Assembly (NCBI GenBank): GCA_016787605.1
Contig: JAEUUE010000015.1
Coordinates: 1-64,000, forward strand
From: Cyclobacteriaceae bacterium
GTDB lineage: Bacteria > Bacteroidota > Bacteroidia > Cytophagales > Cyclobacteriaceae
Length of the DNA stretch: 64,000 nt
Direction of reading: 5' to 3'
Shown: piece after piece, positions 20,886 through 29,660 of the stretch
Layout of the letters: each line of letters opens with the position of its first letter
How positions within the stretch are numbered: the first letter of the stretch is position 1
Translations under genes and position numbers: made by a program
Notes under the pieces: generated by a model
Seen by the model: the letters and a program-made list of their open reading frames with translations, nothing else
Told to the model about the DNA's origin: nothing
Database searches by the model: none

Positions 20886-22712
20886 TTACCGGCGCCCGTC
20901 AAACGACATCGAGTAACCGAAATTGAGGACGATGCGTGCGCCATGGGAAAAACTGCTGGTATTAACCGAGCTAAAATACTGCGCCACCGCCGGGTCCACG
21001 TCGAACGAACGAAACCCGATGTCATAACCGACACTCGCGTCAATAGTGAAGCCATCGCCGTTGTTGCGCTGCATGAGGCGGGCTCCCAGCATGATCCCAT
21101 ATTCCGCTCGCTGCTCGGAGGCGCTCACGGTAATCAGGGTATTGGGCGACTGGCTGAAGGTCACGTTGTTGAAATAACCGATGTTGGCCAACCTTACCTC
21201 GTGACCGAAATACCACATGCCGGTCTTCATGTCATTATAGAACTTCTGTTTCAGCGCGATGGAATAGCCGCGCTGGTAAGTCGTGCCTTCAGGAACTTCA
21301 CTGTCGGCCGTGAAGAAGGGTGAGCGGATGCCTTCAAACTCGAATTCATGCCCGAGTCGTTCCTGGTTATAAAACTCCACAGCCAGCGGCATCCGTCCGA
21401 CGAACGTCAGCATGGGGTTGGTCCCGATGATAACACTGCGGTATTCCGGGAACCGCGGCTTGAAATAGTAGAAGCCGGAGCGGCGGGCAGTGCGTGCCGC
21501 CGGCGCAGGTGTCGCGGCAGCTTTGGTCTTGTTTACCAGGAGCGTGATTTCCTTGGCCAGTTCGTCATTCTCATAGAAAGGCTTGTAATATCCTGACAGC
21601 GTGCCGTCCGGCTCGTACAACTCCCAGGTGCCGACGCGCAGGCCGTCTTCCATGGGTCCCTTGGTCTGGATCGTACCGGTGGGGTAATAGCCCTTGTACT
21701 GACCCTTGCCTTCCTTGAAGTCACATTCCCCTTCCAGCTTTCCGGTGGGAGCATAATACTCCCAATGCCCTTCATTCTTGCCATCAACGATGGTGCCTTT
21801 GACTTTAAGTTTCTTGCCGGGATAGTACTCCCGGTACTCACCGGCTCCGTTGACGTAGTTGACTTCGCTCTTCAGCGAACCATCTTTTCCGGAAGTCGAC
21901 CAATAGCCTTCTCTCTTGCCCCCGACATACTCCCCGGCCGAACTCACCGTTCCATCCTCGAAATAGTACGTCCATTTTCCGGATTCGGCGTCCCCGTCAA
22001 ACGATCCGGATGATTGCATCTTGCCCGACGGGTAATAGTACCTCCATTCCCCGGAGCGCTTGCCGCTCATATAGTCACCCTCACCTTGTAGTGTTCCGTC
22101 TTCCGCATACGTCCGCCAGTGCCCGACATTGCGCCCGCCGGCTCGAGGCCCCTCGGCCTGCACTTTTCCGGAGTGATAGTATTCAACATGCCGGCCGTGA
22201 TCGTCGGCATATTCGGTCTCACCCCGTTTGGACCCATCTTCAAAGTAAGTCACCCACAGTCCGCTCCGCTTATTCGCCTGGTACTCGCCCCGTTCTTTGA
22301 GTTTGCCGCTTTCGTAGTAAATCTTCCACTCCCCCTCCTTGTTCTTCCCGTTTACCAGGCCTTCCATGCTCTTGTTTCCATTTTCATAGAAGTACTCCCA
22401 CATGCCATAGTTGGAGTTCTGGCGAAGAATCCCACGCATGCGGAGGTTTCCTGTCTCGTAATAAAACTCCCACATCCCGGCGGTCTCATTGTTGACGAAC
22501 TGGCCCTTGGATTCGATTACGCCATTAAGAAAATACGAGACATAACGTCCATGAAGCACATTTCGAATCGTGTCTTTGACCTGGTAGATTTCCTTGACGT
22601 GCTTCTTAGCCTCGTCATGGTAGGAATAGCGGGTGAAGCCTTGCCCGCTGCAAAGCCAGGGATAGGCAGAAATGATCAATATGAAGATAGCCCGTCTCAC
22701 GATCGTTCGCAT
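20886..22712 (-). CDS. MORN/YwqK-repeat protein with C-terminal beta-barrel-like domain
   Basis: This 608-residue protein has a short signal peptide (to about residue 23). About 14 tandem repeats of about 23 residues follow (about 45-390), each built on G-x-W-x-x-Y-x-x-x-G-x-L-x-x-x-G, as in MORN_2/YwqK repeats. After a Pro/Ala/Arg linker, residues ~420-608 show alternating hydrophobic strands ending in ARIVLNFGYSMSF, as in small outer-membrane barrels. I infer an outer-membrane-anchored repeat stalk. Repeats 6, 11 and 13 lack the Trp. The promoter box TAAATTTG lies upstream. Function is unknown. Confidence 0.75.
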   Translation of the reverse strand: MRTIVRRAIFILIISAYPWLCSGQGFTRYSYHDEAKKHVKEIYQVKDTIRNVLHGRYVSYFLNGVIESKGQFVNNETAGMWEFYYETGNLRMRGILRQNSNYGMWEYFYENGNKSMEGLVNGKNKEGEWKIYYESGKLKERGEYQANKRSGLWVTYFEDGSKRGETEYADDHGRHVEYYHSGKVQAEGPRAGGRNVGHWRTYAEDGTLQGEGDYMSGKRSGEWRYYYPSGKMQSSGSFDGDAESGKWTYYFEDGTVSSAGEYVGGKREGYWSTSGKDGSLKSEVNYVNGAGEYREYYPGKKLKVKGTIVDGKNEGHWEYYAPTGKLEGECDFKEGKGQYKGYYPTGTIQTKGPMEDGLRVGTWELYEPDGTLSGYYKPFYENDELAKEITLLVNKTKAAATPAPAARTARRSGFYYFKPRFPEYRSVIIGTNPMLTFVGRMPLAVEFYNQERLGHEFEFEGIRSPFFTADSEVPEGTTYQRGYSIALKQKFYNDMKTGMWYFGHEVRLANIGYFNNVTFSQSPNTLITVSASEQRAEYGIMLGARLMQRNNGDGFTIDASVGYDIGFRSFDVDPAVAQYFSSVNTSSFSHGARIVLNFGYSMSFDGRR

Positions 22713-22749
22713 CGGTGTCCTACACCTGTCAGATGCAGGACAGAATCCT

Positions 22750-22757
22750 CAAATTTA
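22750..22757 (-). promoter_or_regulatory. -7 box TAAATTTG of the MORN-repeat gene
   Basis: On the minus strand TAAATTTG is an exact TAnnTTTG match 37 bases before the ATG at 22712. A GTTG lies 13 bases upstream, shorter than the usual spacer, so the -33 part is doubtful. Confidence 0.4.
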
Positions 22758-22777
22758 GCGATTTAAAAGGCAACCCG

Positions 22778-23728
22778 TCAGGAATGATTCAGCGCCTTTT
22801 CCACGGCGGAACGGCCCCACTCGCCTTTCTCGGTCTCTGTCCACAGGGTCGGGAAAAAGTGAATCTTCTGGAAGCGTGGCGGAAGGTATTTCTGCCAGTT
22901 CGTTCCTCCCGTAGCCTTGATGTCTTCCGGGTCTTTCTTCAAGTACCTGGCTGCCGACTTCATGTGGGAGAGCGGCCAAAACACGTTGGCCAGCTGGTCA
23001 AACTCGCGGAGGCGGCGGATCACGTCCTGGTCGCCTGAAAACTTCGACTCGTAGATTCTCAACAGGTTCTTGCTGGCATGCTCGCGTGCAGTCTCCAGGA
23101 ACGCGTGCTCGTACTTTTCCTCAAACTGTCGCAACGTCAGGGTCTTCTTTCCCGACTTGAGTTCCGTGGCGCCACTGCGCCAATACAGTTTTTCCATCTG
23201 CTCTTCCAGCGGTTTGCCTTCCAGCGAAGGACGGCTTACCGGGTCCACCAGGTTGATCGCGTCGGTGGACCGCAACTCGATGAGGCGGTACTGGGCCGAC
23301 TGAAACCCCGACGCCGGGAGCAGCGACATGCGGAACCCCAGGAACTGGTCACGCTCCATTCCCTCTGACATGATGTCGAAGCTGGAGCACAGGTTTTGAA
23401 AATACCGGATCATCCGGTCGAGGCGGGCGGTGAAGAACGTCTTGTCCAGGTCCGCTTTATTAACCAGTTGCTCGATCTCCCAGAGCACCAGGTTGAAATA
23501 GAGTTCCGTGATCTGGTGATAAACGATGAATACTTTTTCGTCGGGGAACCGGGTCTTCGGGTTCTGCAGACTGAGCAAGGTATCCAGGTGGATGTAATCC
23601 CAGTATGTGAGGTAGTCGGCATGGAGCAGGCCGTCGAGGTAGGAATTCAGGTCCTGACCCATCACATCGTATTTCTGCTGGAGGCGAGTGAGCAAATCGC
23701 GCAGCCCGGGGTCGAGGGAACTGTCCAT
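22778..23728 (-). CDS. kynA: Tryptophan 2,3-dioxygenase
   Basis: The 316-residue heme enzyme opens the indole ring of tryptophan to N-formylkynurenine. The distal His motif is YWDYIHLDTLLSLQ (His47). The MSEGMERDQFLGFRMSLLPASGFQSAQYR block and the C-terminal SHMKSAARYL...TGGTNW region, which holds the proximal His, are typical. The ATG at 23728 gives the family length; the in-frame ATG at 23773 overlaps the divergent gene start and is unlikely. It faces glutaryl-CoA dehydrogenase across 38 bases, suggesting shared control of tryptophan degradation. Confidence 0.94.
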   Translation of the reverse strand: MDSSLDPGLRDLLTRLQQKYDVMGQDLNSYLDGLLHADYLTYWDYIHLDTLLSLQNPKTRFPDEKVFIVYHQITELYFNLVLWEIEQLVNKADLDKTFFTARLDRMIRYFQNLCSSFDIMSEGMERDQFLGFRMSLLPASGFQSAQYRLIELRSTDAINLVDPVSRPSLEGKPLEEQMEKLYWRSGATELKSGKKTLTLRQFEEKYEHAFLETAREHASKNLLRIYESKFSGDQDVIRRLREFDQLANVFWPLSHMKSAARYLKKDPEDIKATGGTNWQKYLPPRFQKIHFFPTLWTETEKGEWGRSAVEKALNHS

Positions 23729-23766
23729 TCTTATCCTTAGATTTGAGGCCAAATTAATCAAATTGT

Positions 23767-24981
23767 ATGGCATCTGCAGCCGCCCCCCAAGCCAAGAAAA
23801 GCCTCAAGCAAGACGTTTACGATCACCCCGATTTTTACCAGATCGACAGCCTGCTTACGGAAGAGCACAAGCTCATCCGCTCGTCCATCCGCGATTTCGT
23901 CAAGCGTGAGATCAGCCCCTATATCGAAGACTGGGCGCAACGTGCGCACTTCCCCTATGAAATCGTGAAGAAATTCGGCGAGATCGGCGCCTTTGGACCT
24001 ACCATTCCGCAGGAATATGGCGGCGGAGGATTGGACTACATTTCCTACGGCATCCTCATGCAGGAAATTGAGCGGGGAGATTCCGGCATGCGGTCTACTG
24101 CCTCTGTACAAGGTTCGCTGGTCATGTACCCCATCTATAAGTTCGGCAGCGAAGCCCAGCGCAAGAAGTACCTGCCCAAGCTGGCCTCGGGCGAATGGCT
24201 CGGCTGCTTCGGCCTCACCGAGCCCGACCACGGTTCCAACCCCAGTGGCATGGTCACCAACTTCAAGGACATGGGTGATCACTACCTCCTGAATGGCGCC
24301 AAGATGTGGATCTCCAATTCCCCGAAAGCGGATGTCGCCGTCGTGTGGGCCAAGAATGAAGCGGGAAGAATCCACGGACTCATCGTGGAGCGCGGCATGC
24401 CCGGCTTCACCACGCCCGAGACCCATGGCAAGTGGTCGCTCCGAGCCAGTGCTACCGGTGAACTCGTCTTCGACAATGTGAAGGTTCCCAAAGAAAACCT
24501 GTTGCCCGGAAAGAATGGACTGGGAGCCCCGCTGATGTGCCTTGACTCTGCGCGGTACGGTATCGCCTGGGGCGCGCTCGGCGCCGCCATGGACTGCTAT
24601 GAATCCGCCCGCCGGTACGCCAAAGAGCGGATCCAGTTTGGCAAGCCCATCGGGTCGTTCCAGCTGGTGCAGAAGAAGCTGTCCGAAATGCTCACTGAAA
24701 TTACCAAGGCCCAGTTGCTCGTTTGGCGGCTCGGCACCCTGATGAACGAAGGAAAGGCCACGACGCAGCAGATTTCACTGGCCAAGAGAAACAACGTGGC
24801 GATTGCCCTGGAGATTGCCCGCGAGGCGCGGCAGATTCACGGCGGGATGGGGATCACCGGTGAGTACTCCATCATGCGTCACATGATGAACCTCGAATCG
24901 GTCGTCACCTACGAGGGCACACACGATATTCACTTGCTTATCCTGGGCCACGAGATTACCGGAATCCCAGCATTCGTTTAA
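23767..24981 (+). CDS. gcdH: Glutaryl-CoA dehydrogenase (acyl-CoA dehydrogenase family)
   Basis: The 404-residue flavoenzyme has the acyl-CoA dehydrogenase layout: helical N-terminus, GCFGLTEPDHGSNPSGM beta-domain and WISNSP flavin contact. The C-terminal TYEGTHDIH carries the catalytic base Glu383. GKWSLRAS and the TYEGTHDIH context are those of glutaryl-CoA dehydrogenases, which convert glutaryl-CoA to crotonyl-CoA and CO2 in lysine and tryptophan breakdown. Divergence from tryptophan dioxygenase supports this reading over a generic short-chain dehydrogenase. An octad-repeat hairpin follows its stop codon. Confidence 0.88.
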   Translation: MASAAAPQAKKSLKQDVYDHPDFYQIDSLLTEEHKLIRSSIRDFVKREISPYIEDWAQRAHFPYEIVKKFGEIGAFGPTIPQEYGGGGLDYISYGILMQEIERGDSGMRSTASVQGSLVMYPIYKFGSEAQRKKYLPKLASGEWLGCFGLTEPDHGSNPSGMVTNFKDMGDHYLLNGAKMWISNSPKADVAVVWAKNEAGRIHGLIVERGMPGFTTPETHGKWSLRASATGELVFDNVKVPKENLLPGKNGLGAPLMCLDSARYGIAWGALGAAMDCYESARRYAKERIQFGKPIGSFQLVQKKLSEMLTEITKAQLLVWRLGTLMNEGKATTQQISLAKRNNVAIALEIAREARQIHGGMGITGEYSIMRHMMNLESVVTYEGTHDIHLLILGHEITGIPAFV

Positions 24982-24984
24982 AAA

Positions 24985-25076
24985 GTGCTAAAGTGTTGAG
25001 GTGTTAAGGTGTTAAGGTGAGTAATTTCAACACTTTAACACTTTAACACCTTAGCACATCAGCACCTTCACACCTT
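24985..25076. repeat. Octad-repeat hairpin between converging genes
   Basis: GTGCTAAA, GTGTTGAG, GTGTTAAG, GTGTTAAG, then after a 12-base spacer AACACTTT, AACACTTT, AACACCTT, AGCACATC, AGCACCTT and CACACCTT run in strict 8-base steps. The two halves are nearly complementary and form a long imperfect hairpin (24985-25059). The array fills the whole gap and touches the stop codon of the converging gene. It may serve as a bidirectional terminator. Confidence 0.7.
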
Positions 25077-25810
25077 CAAGCGTTGGTCGAGAGTTTAGCG
25101 ATAACCACTTCCCTGGCTTCGCGGTGCTTGCAATAGCTGCAGCGGTAGTGCTTGACCAGCAGTCCTTCTTCCGTCTGTGAGGGTTTGCGGGTAATTTCTT
25201 CCGAATCAATCTTCAGGGTATAGAACCCGCACTCACTGCATTTTTCGGCGTGCTGAAAGCCCATGTATTTTTCCACGCGCTTGAACCCGGTCTTTTCGTC
25301 AACCCACACGTCGTATTCAACGGAATGGATGACACTGGCTTGCGCGTCGATCTGGGTCTGATCCAGGTGCACGGACTCTTCCTCCTCACGGAGTTTGCGC
25401 ATCACATTGCCCATGGGAGAAATCCGGGGCTTGTTGCGGATCCGGTTCAGGCGACGTTCGATCACTGGAGGGTACAGCAGCTTCACGCCGTTGGACAGTA
25501 CCAGGTAGGCGATTACGACAAAGGCCGCCAGGAAGAATACACGTACTACCGGCAACGCTGACTCGGAAACCGGGATCATGGGACCCACCACCTTGTCGAG
25601 GTATAATCCCGCTGCGCCAATAATAGCAATGACCGTATACCAGAAATACCGGATCTCATGGGTGTTCACATAGTCATAGCGGTCTTTGAGATCCTTGACC
25701 ATGAAGGTGCGAACCTCGTGATAAATGAATATGGCGATCGCCGCAACCAAACAGACCAGGGCGCCAATTTCCAGGAGGGAATTGACACTGAGTATTGAAG
25801 AGTTTTCCAT
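25076..25810 (-). CDS. Membrane protein with C-terminal zinc ribbon, function unknown
   Basis: I do not recognise a named family for this 244-residue protein. It shows three hydrophobic segments (about 13-32, 56-74 and 84-106), then a basic stretch (ERRLNRIRNKPR) and a Gln/Glu-rich helix. The C-terminal domain has two Cys pairs, CSECG and CSYC, separated by about 34 residues, a zinc-ribbon pattern that would lie in the cytoplasm or periplasm depending on topology. It looks like a membrane-tethered zinc-finger protein. It stands alone, convergent with gcdH and divergent from wecB. Confidence 0.6.
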   Translation of the reverse strand: MENSSILSVNSLLEIGALVCLVAAIAIFIYHEVRTFMVKDLKDRYDYVNTHEIRYFWYTVIAIIGAAGLYLDKVVGPMIPVSESALPVVRVFFLAAFVVIAYLVLSNGVKLLYPPVIERRLNRIRNKPRISPMGNVMRKLREEEESVHLDQTQIDAQASVIHSVEYDVWVDEKTGFKRVEKYMGFQHAEKCSECGFYTLKIDSEEITRKPSQTEEGLLVKHYRCSYCKHREAREVVIAKLSTNA

Positions 25811-25943
25811 ATGAGGGGATTTTGCCGTTTAACTTCGATACCTTAATCAGCAAAAAATACCGCACCTGCGGAATGACATTAATCAGGGAACGCCAAGACA
25901 TTTGAGCCCTGATCGTATCTTGCAGCCCAACTTCAAGTCTTTC

Positions 25944-27038
25944 ATGAAGATTGTCACCATCCTGGGCGCCCGCCCCCAGTTTATTAAAGCCGCCACCGTG
26001 TCCAGGGCTCTAAAAAAGGCAGGAATTGCCGAATGCCTGGTCCATACCGGTCAGCATTTCGACAAGAACATGTCCGACGTTTTTTTCGAGGAAATGGAGA
26101 TTCCCAGGCCTGATTACAACCTGGAAATCCACAGCCTCGGGCACGGCGCCATGACGGGCCGTATGCTGGAAAAGCTGGAAGAAGTACTTCAAAAGGAAAA
26201 GCCCGACGCGGTGATGGTCTATGGCGACACCAATTCAACCCTGGCCGGGGCCCTTGCCGCCGCTAAGCTGCACATTCCTGTAGCCCACGTCGAAGCCGGG
26301 CTGCGGAGTTTCAACATGCAAATGCCGGAGGAGATCAACCGCATTCTCACCGACCGGATCAGCCGGGTTCTTTTCTGCCCCACCTCGACGGCCGTTGCCA
26401 ATCTCAAAAGGGAAGGCTTTAGCCGCTTTGATACGAAGATCGTAACCTGCGGCGATGTGATGTATGATGCCCTCAAGTACTATGCCGTCAGGGCCGAAAA
26501 GAAATCCTCCATCATTCAACAACTAGGCCTCAAACGCGGCGAATTTGTGCTGGCCACGCTGCACCGGGAGGAGAATACCAATAGTCCCGAGCGCTTGCGT
26601 TCCATCGCCTCGGCCTTGAATACGATTCACGCGCAGTCACCGGTAGTACTTCCCCTCCACCCCCGCACACGCAAATATCTCGCCAGCCTCAACATCGAAT
26701 TGAAAGCGCACGTCATCGACCCGGTCGGCTACTTCGACATGCTGATGCTGCTCAAGCATTGCCGGTTGGTGCTCACCGACAGCGGCGGGTTGCAAAAAGA
26801 AGCTTACCTCTCCGGGAAGTTTTGCATTACGCTGCGGGACCAGACGGAATGGGTTGAGCTTGTCCGGGCCGGAGCCAACGTGCTCACCGGGGCGGACTCC
26901 AAAAAGATTCTCAGCGCTTACCAGAAATACCGCTCCAAGAAAATAACCACCCGCGCACTGTACGGAAAGGGTGATGCGGCGGAGAAGATTGCGAGAGAGT
27001 TGAAGAAGATGCTCACGCCAAGGCGCGTAAGGCGCTAA
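25944..27038 (+). CDS. wecB: UDP-N-acetylglucosamine 2-epimerase (non-hydrolysing)
   Basis: The 364-residue cytoplasmic enzyme interconverts UDP-GlcNAc and UDP-ManNAc for surface glycans. It starts MKIVTILGARPQFIKAA, has HTGQHFDKNMSD, GDTNSTLAGA, HVEAGLRS, LATLHREEN and the late TDSGGLQKEA, all WecB signatures. An in-frame start 14 codons earlier lacks support. It lies 12 kb from the polysaccharide locus, between unrelated genes. Its last codons (RRVRR) lie inside an octad repeat, so the C-terminal residues were probably contributed by that repeat. Confidence 0.94.
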   Translation: MKIVTILGARPQFIKAATVSRALKKAGIAECLVHTGQHFDKNMSDVFFEEMEIPRPDYNLEIHSLGHGAMTGRMLEKLEEVLQKEKPDAVMVYGDTNSTLAGALAAAKLHIPVAHVEAGLRSFNMQMPEEINRILTDRISRVLFCPTSTAVANLKREGFSRFDTKIVTCGDVMYDALKYYAVRAEKKSSIIQQLGLKRGEFVLATLHREENTNSPERLRSIASALNTIHAQSPVVLPLHPRTRKYLASLNIELKAHVIDPVGYFDMLMLLKHCRLVLTDSGGLQKEAYLSGKFCITLRDQTEWVELVRAGANVLTGADSKKILSAYQKYRSKKITTRALYGKGDAAEKIARELKKMLTPRRVRR

Positions 27039-27051
27039 ACGGCGCAAAGGC
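27015..27051. repeat. Octad repeat at the wecB 3' end
   Basis: ACGCCAAG, GCGCGTAA, GGCGCTAA and ACGGCGCA follow in 8-base steps and AAGGC closes the array. It includes the wecB stop codon and belongs to the same GCGCAAAGG-like family as the arrays at 33978 and 49091. Confidence 0.5.
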
Positions 27052-27054
27052 AGA

Positions 27055-28125
27055 TCAATCGTTGATATAGACCGAGGCGCTGATCAACTGAACCGGGTTG
27101 CGGGGGTCGTTGGTGAAGAGGGTGATGGCCTTCTGCTGGGTGCCGCCGCGGGTCTGCGGTTTGAAGAGAATCCGTATATACGTAGAGTCTCCTGCACGGA
27201 GTGATTGCTTGTCAGCCACGGCCGTGATGCAGGTGCAGTTACCCTGGAGGGCTTTGATCTTCAGCTCCTTCTTGCCTTTGTTCACTATGGTTATCTTCCG
27301 TTCCAGGGAGGCGCCCGGGGGATACTGGCCGAAGTCTACCGATGACTCCTTCAAAAATGCCTGCGGAGCGCTCAGCAACTCCTCCGCGGTAGGCGGCGCA
27401 TAGTATTCTTCCAGGGTGGCAAAAAGAGAAAAGCTCTTCACCTCCTCACCCGGGTCCGATGTCCTGATCAATACATTGTCAGACGCAAAGCCGTAGGTTC
27501 CTTTGGCCTTCCCGTCGTAGATAATCCTGATCAATCCCTTCTGCCCCGGCTCCAGCGCCTCGGGCATTTCGATTTTTACATACGAAGGCTTCTCCACCGA
27601 CAGGAAGTTCATCGGCACGTCACCGGCATTCATGATCGGGAATTGCTTCACCATAGGCTCGCGGTTCAGGTACACCGTACCCATACTGAGGGTCCGGGAC
27701 TTGAGCTTCAGTTTTCCGACGGAGACGGTAAACTCGGTATCCTCGCTCAGTTTGTTCACCACCGTTCCTTTGATCTGGAGAACGATAGGGTTGGCATCGA
27801 GATCGGTGACAAGGGTGAGTGTCTTGTTGAAGTACCCCGGCCTGCCTTTGGGATCGAAGCTGGCTTTCACAAAGCCGGTCTTGCCGGGTGGCACAGGTTC
27901 TTTGGTCCATCCCGGCGTGGTGCAGCCGCAGGAGGTGATCACATTGAGGATCTTGACCGGGCGGCCGCTGCCATTGGTGAACACAAACTCGTGATCGGCA
28001 TCACCCTTGGTCTCCTGGATCTCGCCGAAGTCATAGACTTTCTCCCTGAAGATCAGGGGTTCGGTACTTTGGGCCGATGCCAGGCTGAATGCCAGGACCG
28101 CCAACACTGTGAGCAATCGCGTCAT
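27055..28125 (-). CDS. Secreted DUF1573-repeat protein
   Basis: The protein has 356 residues with a signal peptide (MTRLLTVLAVLAFSLASAQS). It contains two or three immunoglobulin-like DUF1573/ASH-type domains: EKVYDFGEIQETKGDADHEF and CGCTTPGWTKEPVPPGKTG in the first, and SSVDFGQYPPGASLERKI with NCTCITAVADKQSLRAGD in the last. The DFG and CxC(T) signatures recur, as is normal for this Bacteroidota family. It is presumably periplasmic or surface-exposed; function is unknown. The ATG at 28125 is preferred because the earlier in-frame ATG at 28143 overlaps the promoter box. Confidence 0.85.
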   Translation of the reverse strand: MTRLLTVLAVLAFSLASAQSTEPLIFREKVYDFGEIQETKGDADHEFVFTNGSGRPVKILNVITSCGCTTPGWTKEPVPPGKTGFVKASFDPKGRPGYFNKTLTLVTDLDANPIVLQIKGTVVNKLSEDTEFTVSVGKLKLKSRTLSMGTVYLNREPMVKQFPIMNAGDVPMNFLSVEKPSYVKIEMPEALEPGQKGLIRIIYDGKAKGTYGFASDNVLIRTSDPGEEVKSFSLFATLEEYYAPPTAEELLSAPQAFLKESSVDFGQYPPGASLERKITIVNKGKKELKIKALQGNCTCITAVADKQSLRAGDSTYIRILFKPQTRGGTQQKAITLFTNDPRNPVQLISASVYIND

Positions 28126-28140
28126 GGAACAATAATGGCG

Positions 28141-28148
28141 CAAAAATA
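28141..28148 (-). promoter_or_regulatory. -7 box TATTTTTG of the DUF1573 gene
   Basis: On the minus strand TATTTTTG matches TAnnTTTG exactly and ends 15 bases before the ATG at 28125. It helps decide the start codon. Confidence 0.45.
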
Positions 28149-28185
28149 AGGGGATTTAGGTTAACCCTGTTTTCTTTGCACCATT

Positions 28186-29157
28186 ATGGCACGAATTCTC
28201 ACCGGTATCCAGAGCAGTGGCAGGCCGCACCTCGGCAACCTGCTGGGCGCCATCCTGCCCGGCATCGAGCTCTCGCGGAAACCGGGTAACGACTCACTCT
28301 TTTTCATTGCCGACCTCCATTCCCTCACCAGCTTGCGCGATGCAGAAATACGGAGGCAAAACACGCTGGCGGTAGCGGCCGCCTGGATTGCCTTTGGCTT
28401 CGATACCAGCAAGAATGTCCTGTACCGGCAGAGCCGCATCCAGGAAGTCACGGAACTGACGTGGTACCTCAGCTGCTTCACCCCCTATCCGATGCTGGCG
28501 AACTCCCATGCGTTCAAAGACAAGGCCGACCGGCTTTCGGACGTGAATGCAGGCCTCTTTGTCTACCCGGTGCTGATGGCCGCCGACATCATTGGCTACG
28601 ACGCCAACATCGTCCCGGTTGGCAAGGACCAGAAGCAGCACCTTGAAATCACCCGCGACATCGCGACGACCTTCAACAACCTGTACGGCGAAACCTTCGT
28701 GGTGCCTGAGGCCCAGATCGACGAGAGTGTGATGACCATACCGGGTGTGGATGGCAACAAGATGAGCAAGTCCTCCAACAACATCATCGACATCCTCGGG
28801 GATGAAAAGACGCTCAAGAAGCAGGTCATGTCGATTGTGACCGACAGCACGCCCATGGAGGCCCCCAAGAACCCCGACACCGATACCATTTTCGCGATTT
28901 ACAGGCTCGTGGCTACCCCGGAGCAGACCGCGGAATTACGGAAGAAATACCTGGCCGGGAATTTCGGTTACGGGCACGCTAAAAATGAATTGCTAGCAGT
29001 CCTTATCGAAAAGTACAAGAACGAGCGCGCGCGTTTTCAGCACCTGATGGCCCACCCCCAGGAAATCAACCAGCAGTTGGAGCAAGGGGAAGAGAAAGCG
29101 AGGGAGATTATTCGCGCCGTCGTTGGAAGGGTCAGGGCTAAGCTTGGATTTGACTAG
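28186..29157 (+). CDS. trpS: Tryptophanyl-tRNA synthetase
   Basis: The 323-residue class I synthetase charges tRNA-Trp. The HIGH-type motif is SSGRPHLGN (10-18) and the KMSKS motif lies at 192-196 (GNKMSKSSNN). The DIIGYDANIVPVGKDQKQHLE block binds tryptophan and is standard for bacterial TrpRS. It is divergent from the DUF1573 gene. A nonad-repeat tract follows its stop codon. No T-box or leader peptide is visible upstream. Confidence 0.96.
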   Translation: MARILTGIQSSGRPHLGNLLGAILPGIELSRKPGNDSLFFIADLHSLTSLRDAEIRRQNTLAVAAAWIAFGFDTSKNVLYRQSRIQEVTELTWYLSCFTPYPMLANSHAFKDKADRLSDVNAGLFVYPVLMAADIIGYDANIVPVGKDQKQHLEITRDIATTFNNLYGETFVVPEAQIDESVMTIPGVDGNKMSKSSNNIIDILGDEKTLKKQVMSIVTDSTPMEAPKNPDTDTIFAIYRLVATPEQTAELRKKYLAGNFGYGHAKNELLAVLIEKYKNERARFQHLMAHPQEINQQLEQGEEKAREIIRAVVGRVRAKLGFD

Positions 29158-29158
29158 C

Positions 29159-29192
29159 CACGGGTTGCACGGATTTACACGGATGGATTAAC
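29159..29192. repeat. Nonad repeat, left flank of the GxxExxY gene
   Basis: CACGGGTTG, CACGGATTT and ACACGGATG follow in 9-base steps. The sequence is the inverse of the TCCGTGTAA array at 29661, so the two flank the small gene between them in opposite orientation. Confidence 0.5.
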
Positions 29193-29199
29193 CTTGAGT

Positions 29200-29592
29200 T
29201 TAGAGTACGAGGCGTTTGTATTCTAGGCTTGAACGTCCAAAGTTGATGACCAGCCCCACTTTGCAGCCTGAGACTTTCAGATAGTTGATTGTCTGACGCT
29301 GACTGGCAGAATTGAGGCCACCTTCCTGGGCCTTTACTTCGAGGATAATCTTGTCATAAACCACGAAATCAGAGCGATATCGATGGCGCAGAACAGAGCC
29401 TTTGTACTCGATCTCGTAATCCTCTTCACGGCTGAAAGGAATTCCCTGCTCTGTAAACTCCAACTCAATCGCATCTTTGTAAACTACTTCAAGAAACCCA
29501 TGCCCCAGTATCCGATGCACCTCCATGCATATACCGATAATGGAATAGGTCTCATCTCTTAGATGAAATTCACTCACCCAGGCAATTTTCAA
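29200..29592 (-). CDS. GxxExxY family protein (PD-(D/E)XK-like)
   Basis: The ~130-residue protein carries the family motif as GFLEVVY in GHGFLEVVYKDAIELEF. FVVYDKIILEVKAQEG follows, which matches the E-x-K end of a PD-(D/E)XK nuclease core, and then the terminal QRQTINYLKVSGCKVGLVINFG. The family is widespread, often multi-copy, and of unknown function. No ATG begins the frame: TTG at 29592 or GTG at 29577 are the candidates. Related nonad repeats lie on both sides in inverted orientation, which suggests that gene and flanks moved as a unit. Confidence 0.82.
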   Translation of the reverse strand: MKIAWVSEFHLRDETYSIIGICMEVHRILGHGFLEVVYKDAIELEFTEQGIPFSREEDYEIEYKGSVLRHRYRSDFVVYDKIILEVKAQEGGLNSASQRQTINYLKVSGCKVGLVINFGRSSLEYKRLVL

Positions 29593-29660
29593 CTACCGAA
29601 CGTAACCGCCAAGACTTACCCTGACGGAAAACCTGATAAAATTCTTTGGGGAGTACCTAA

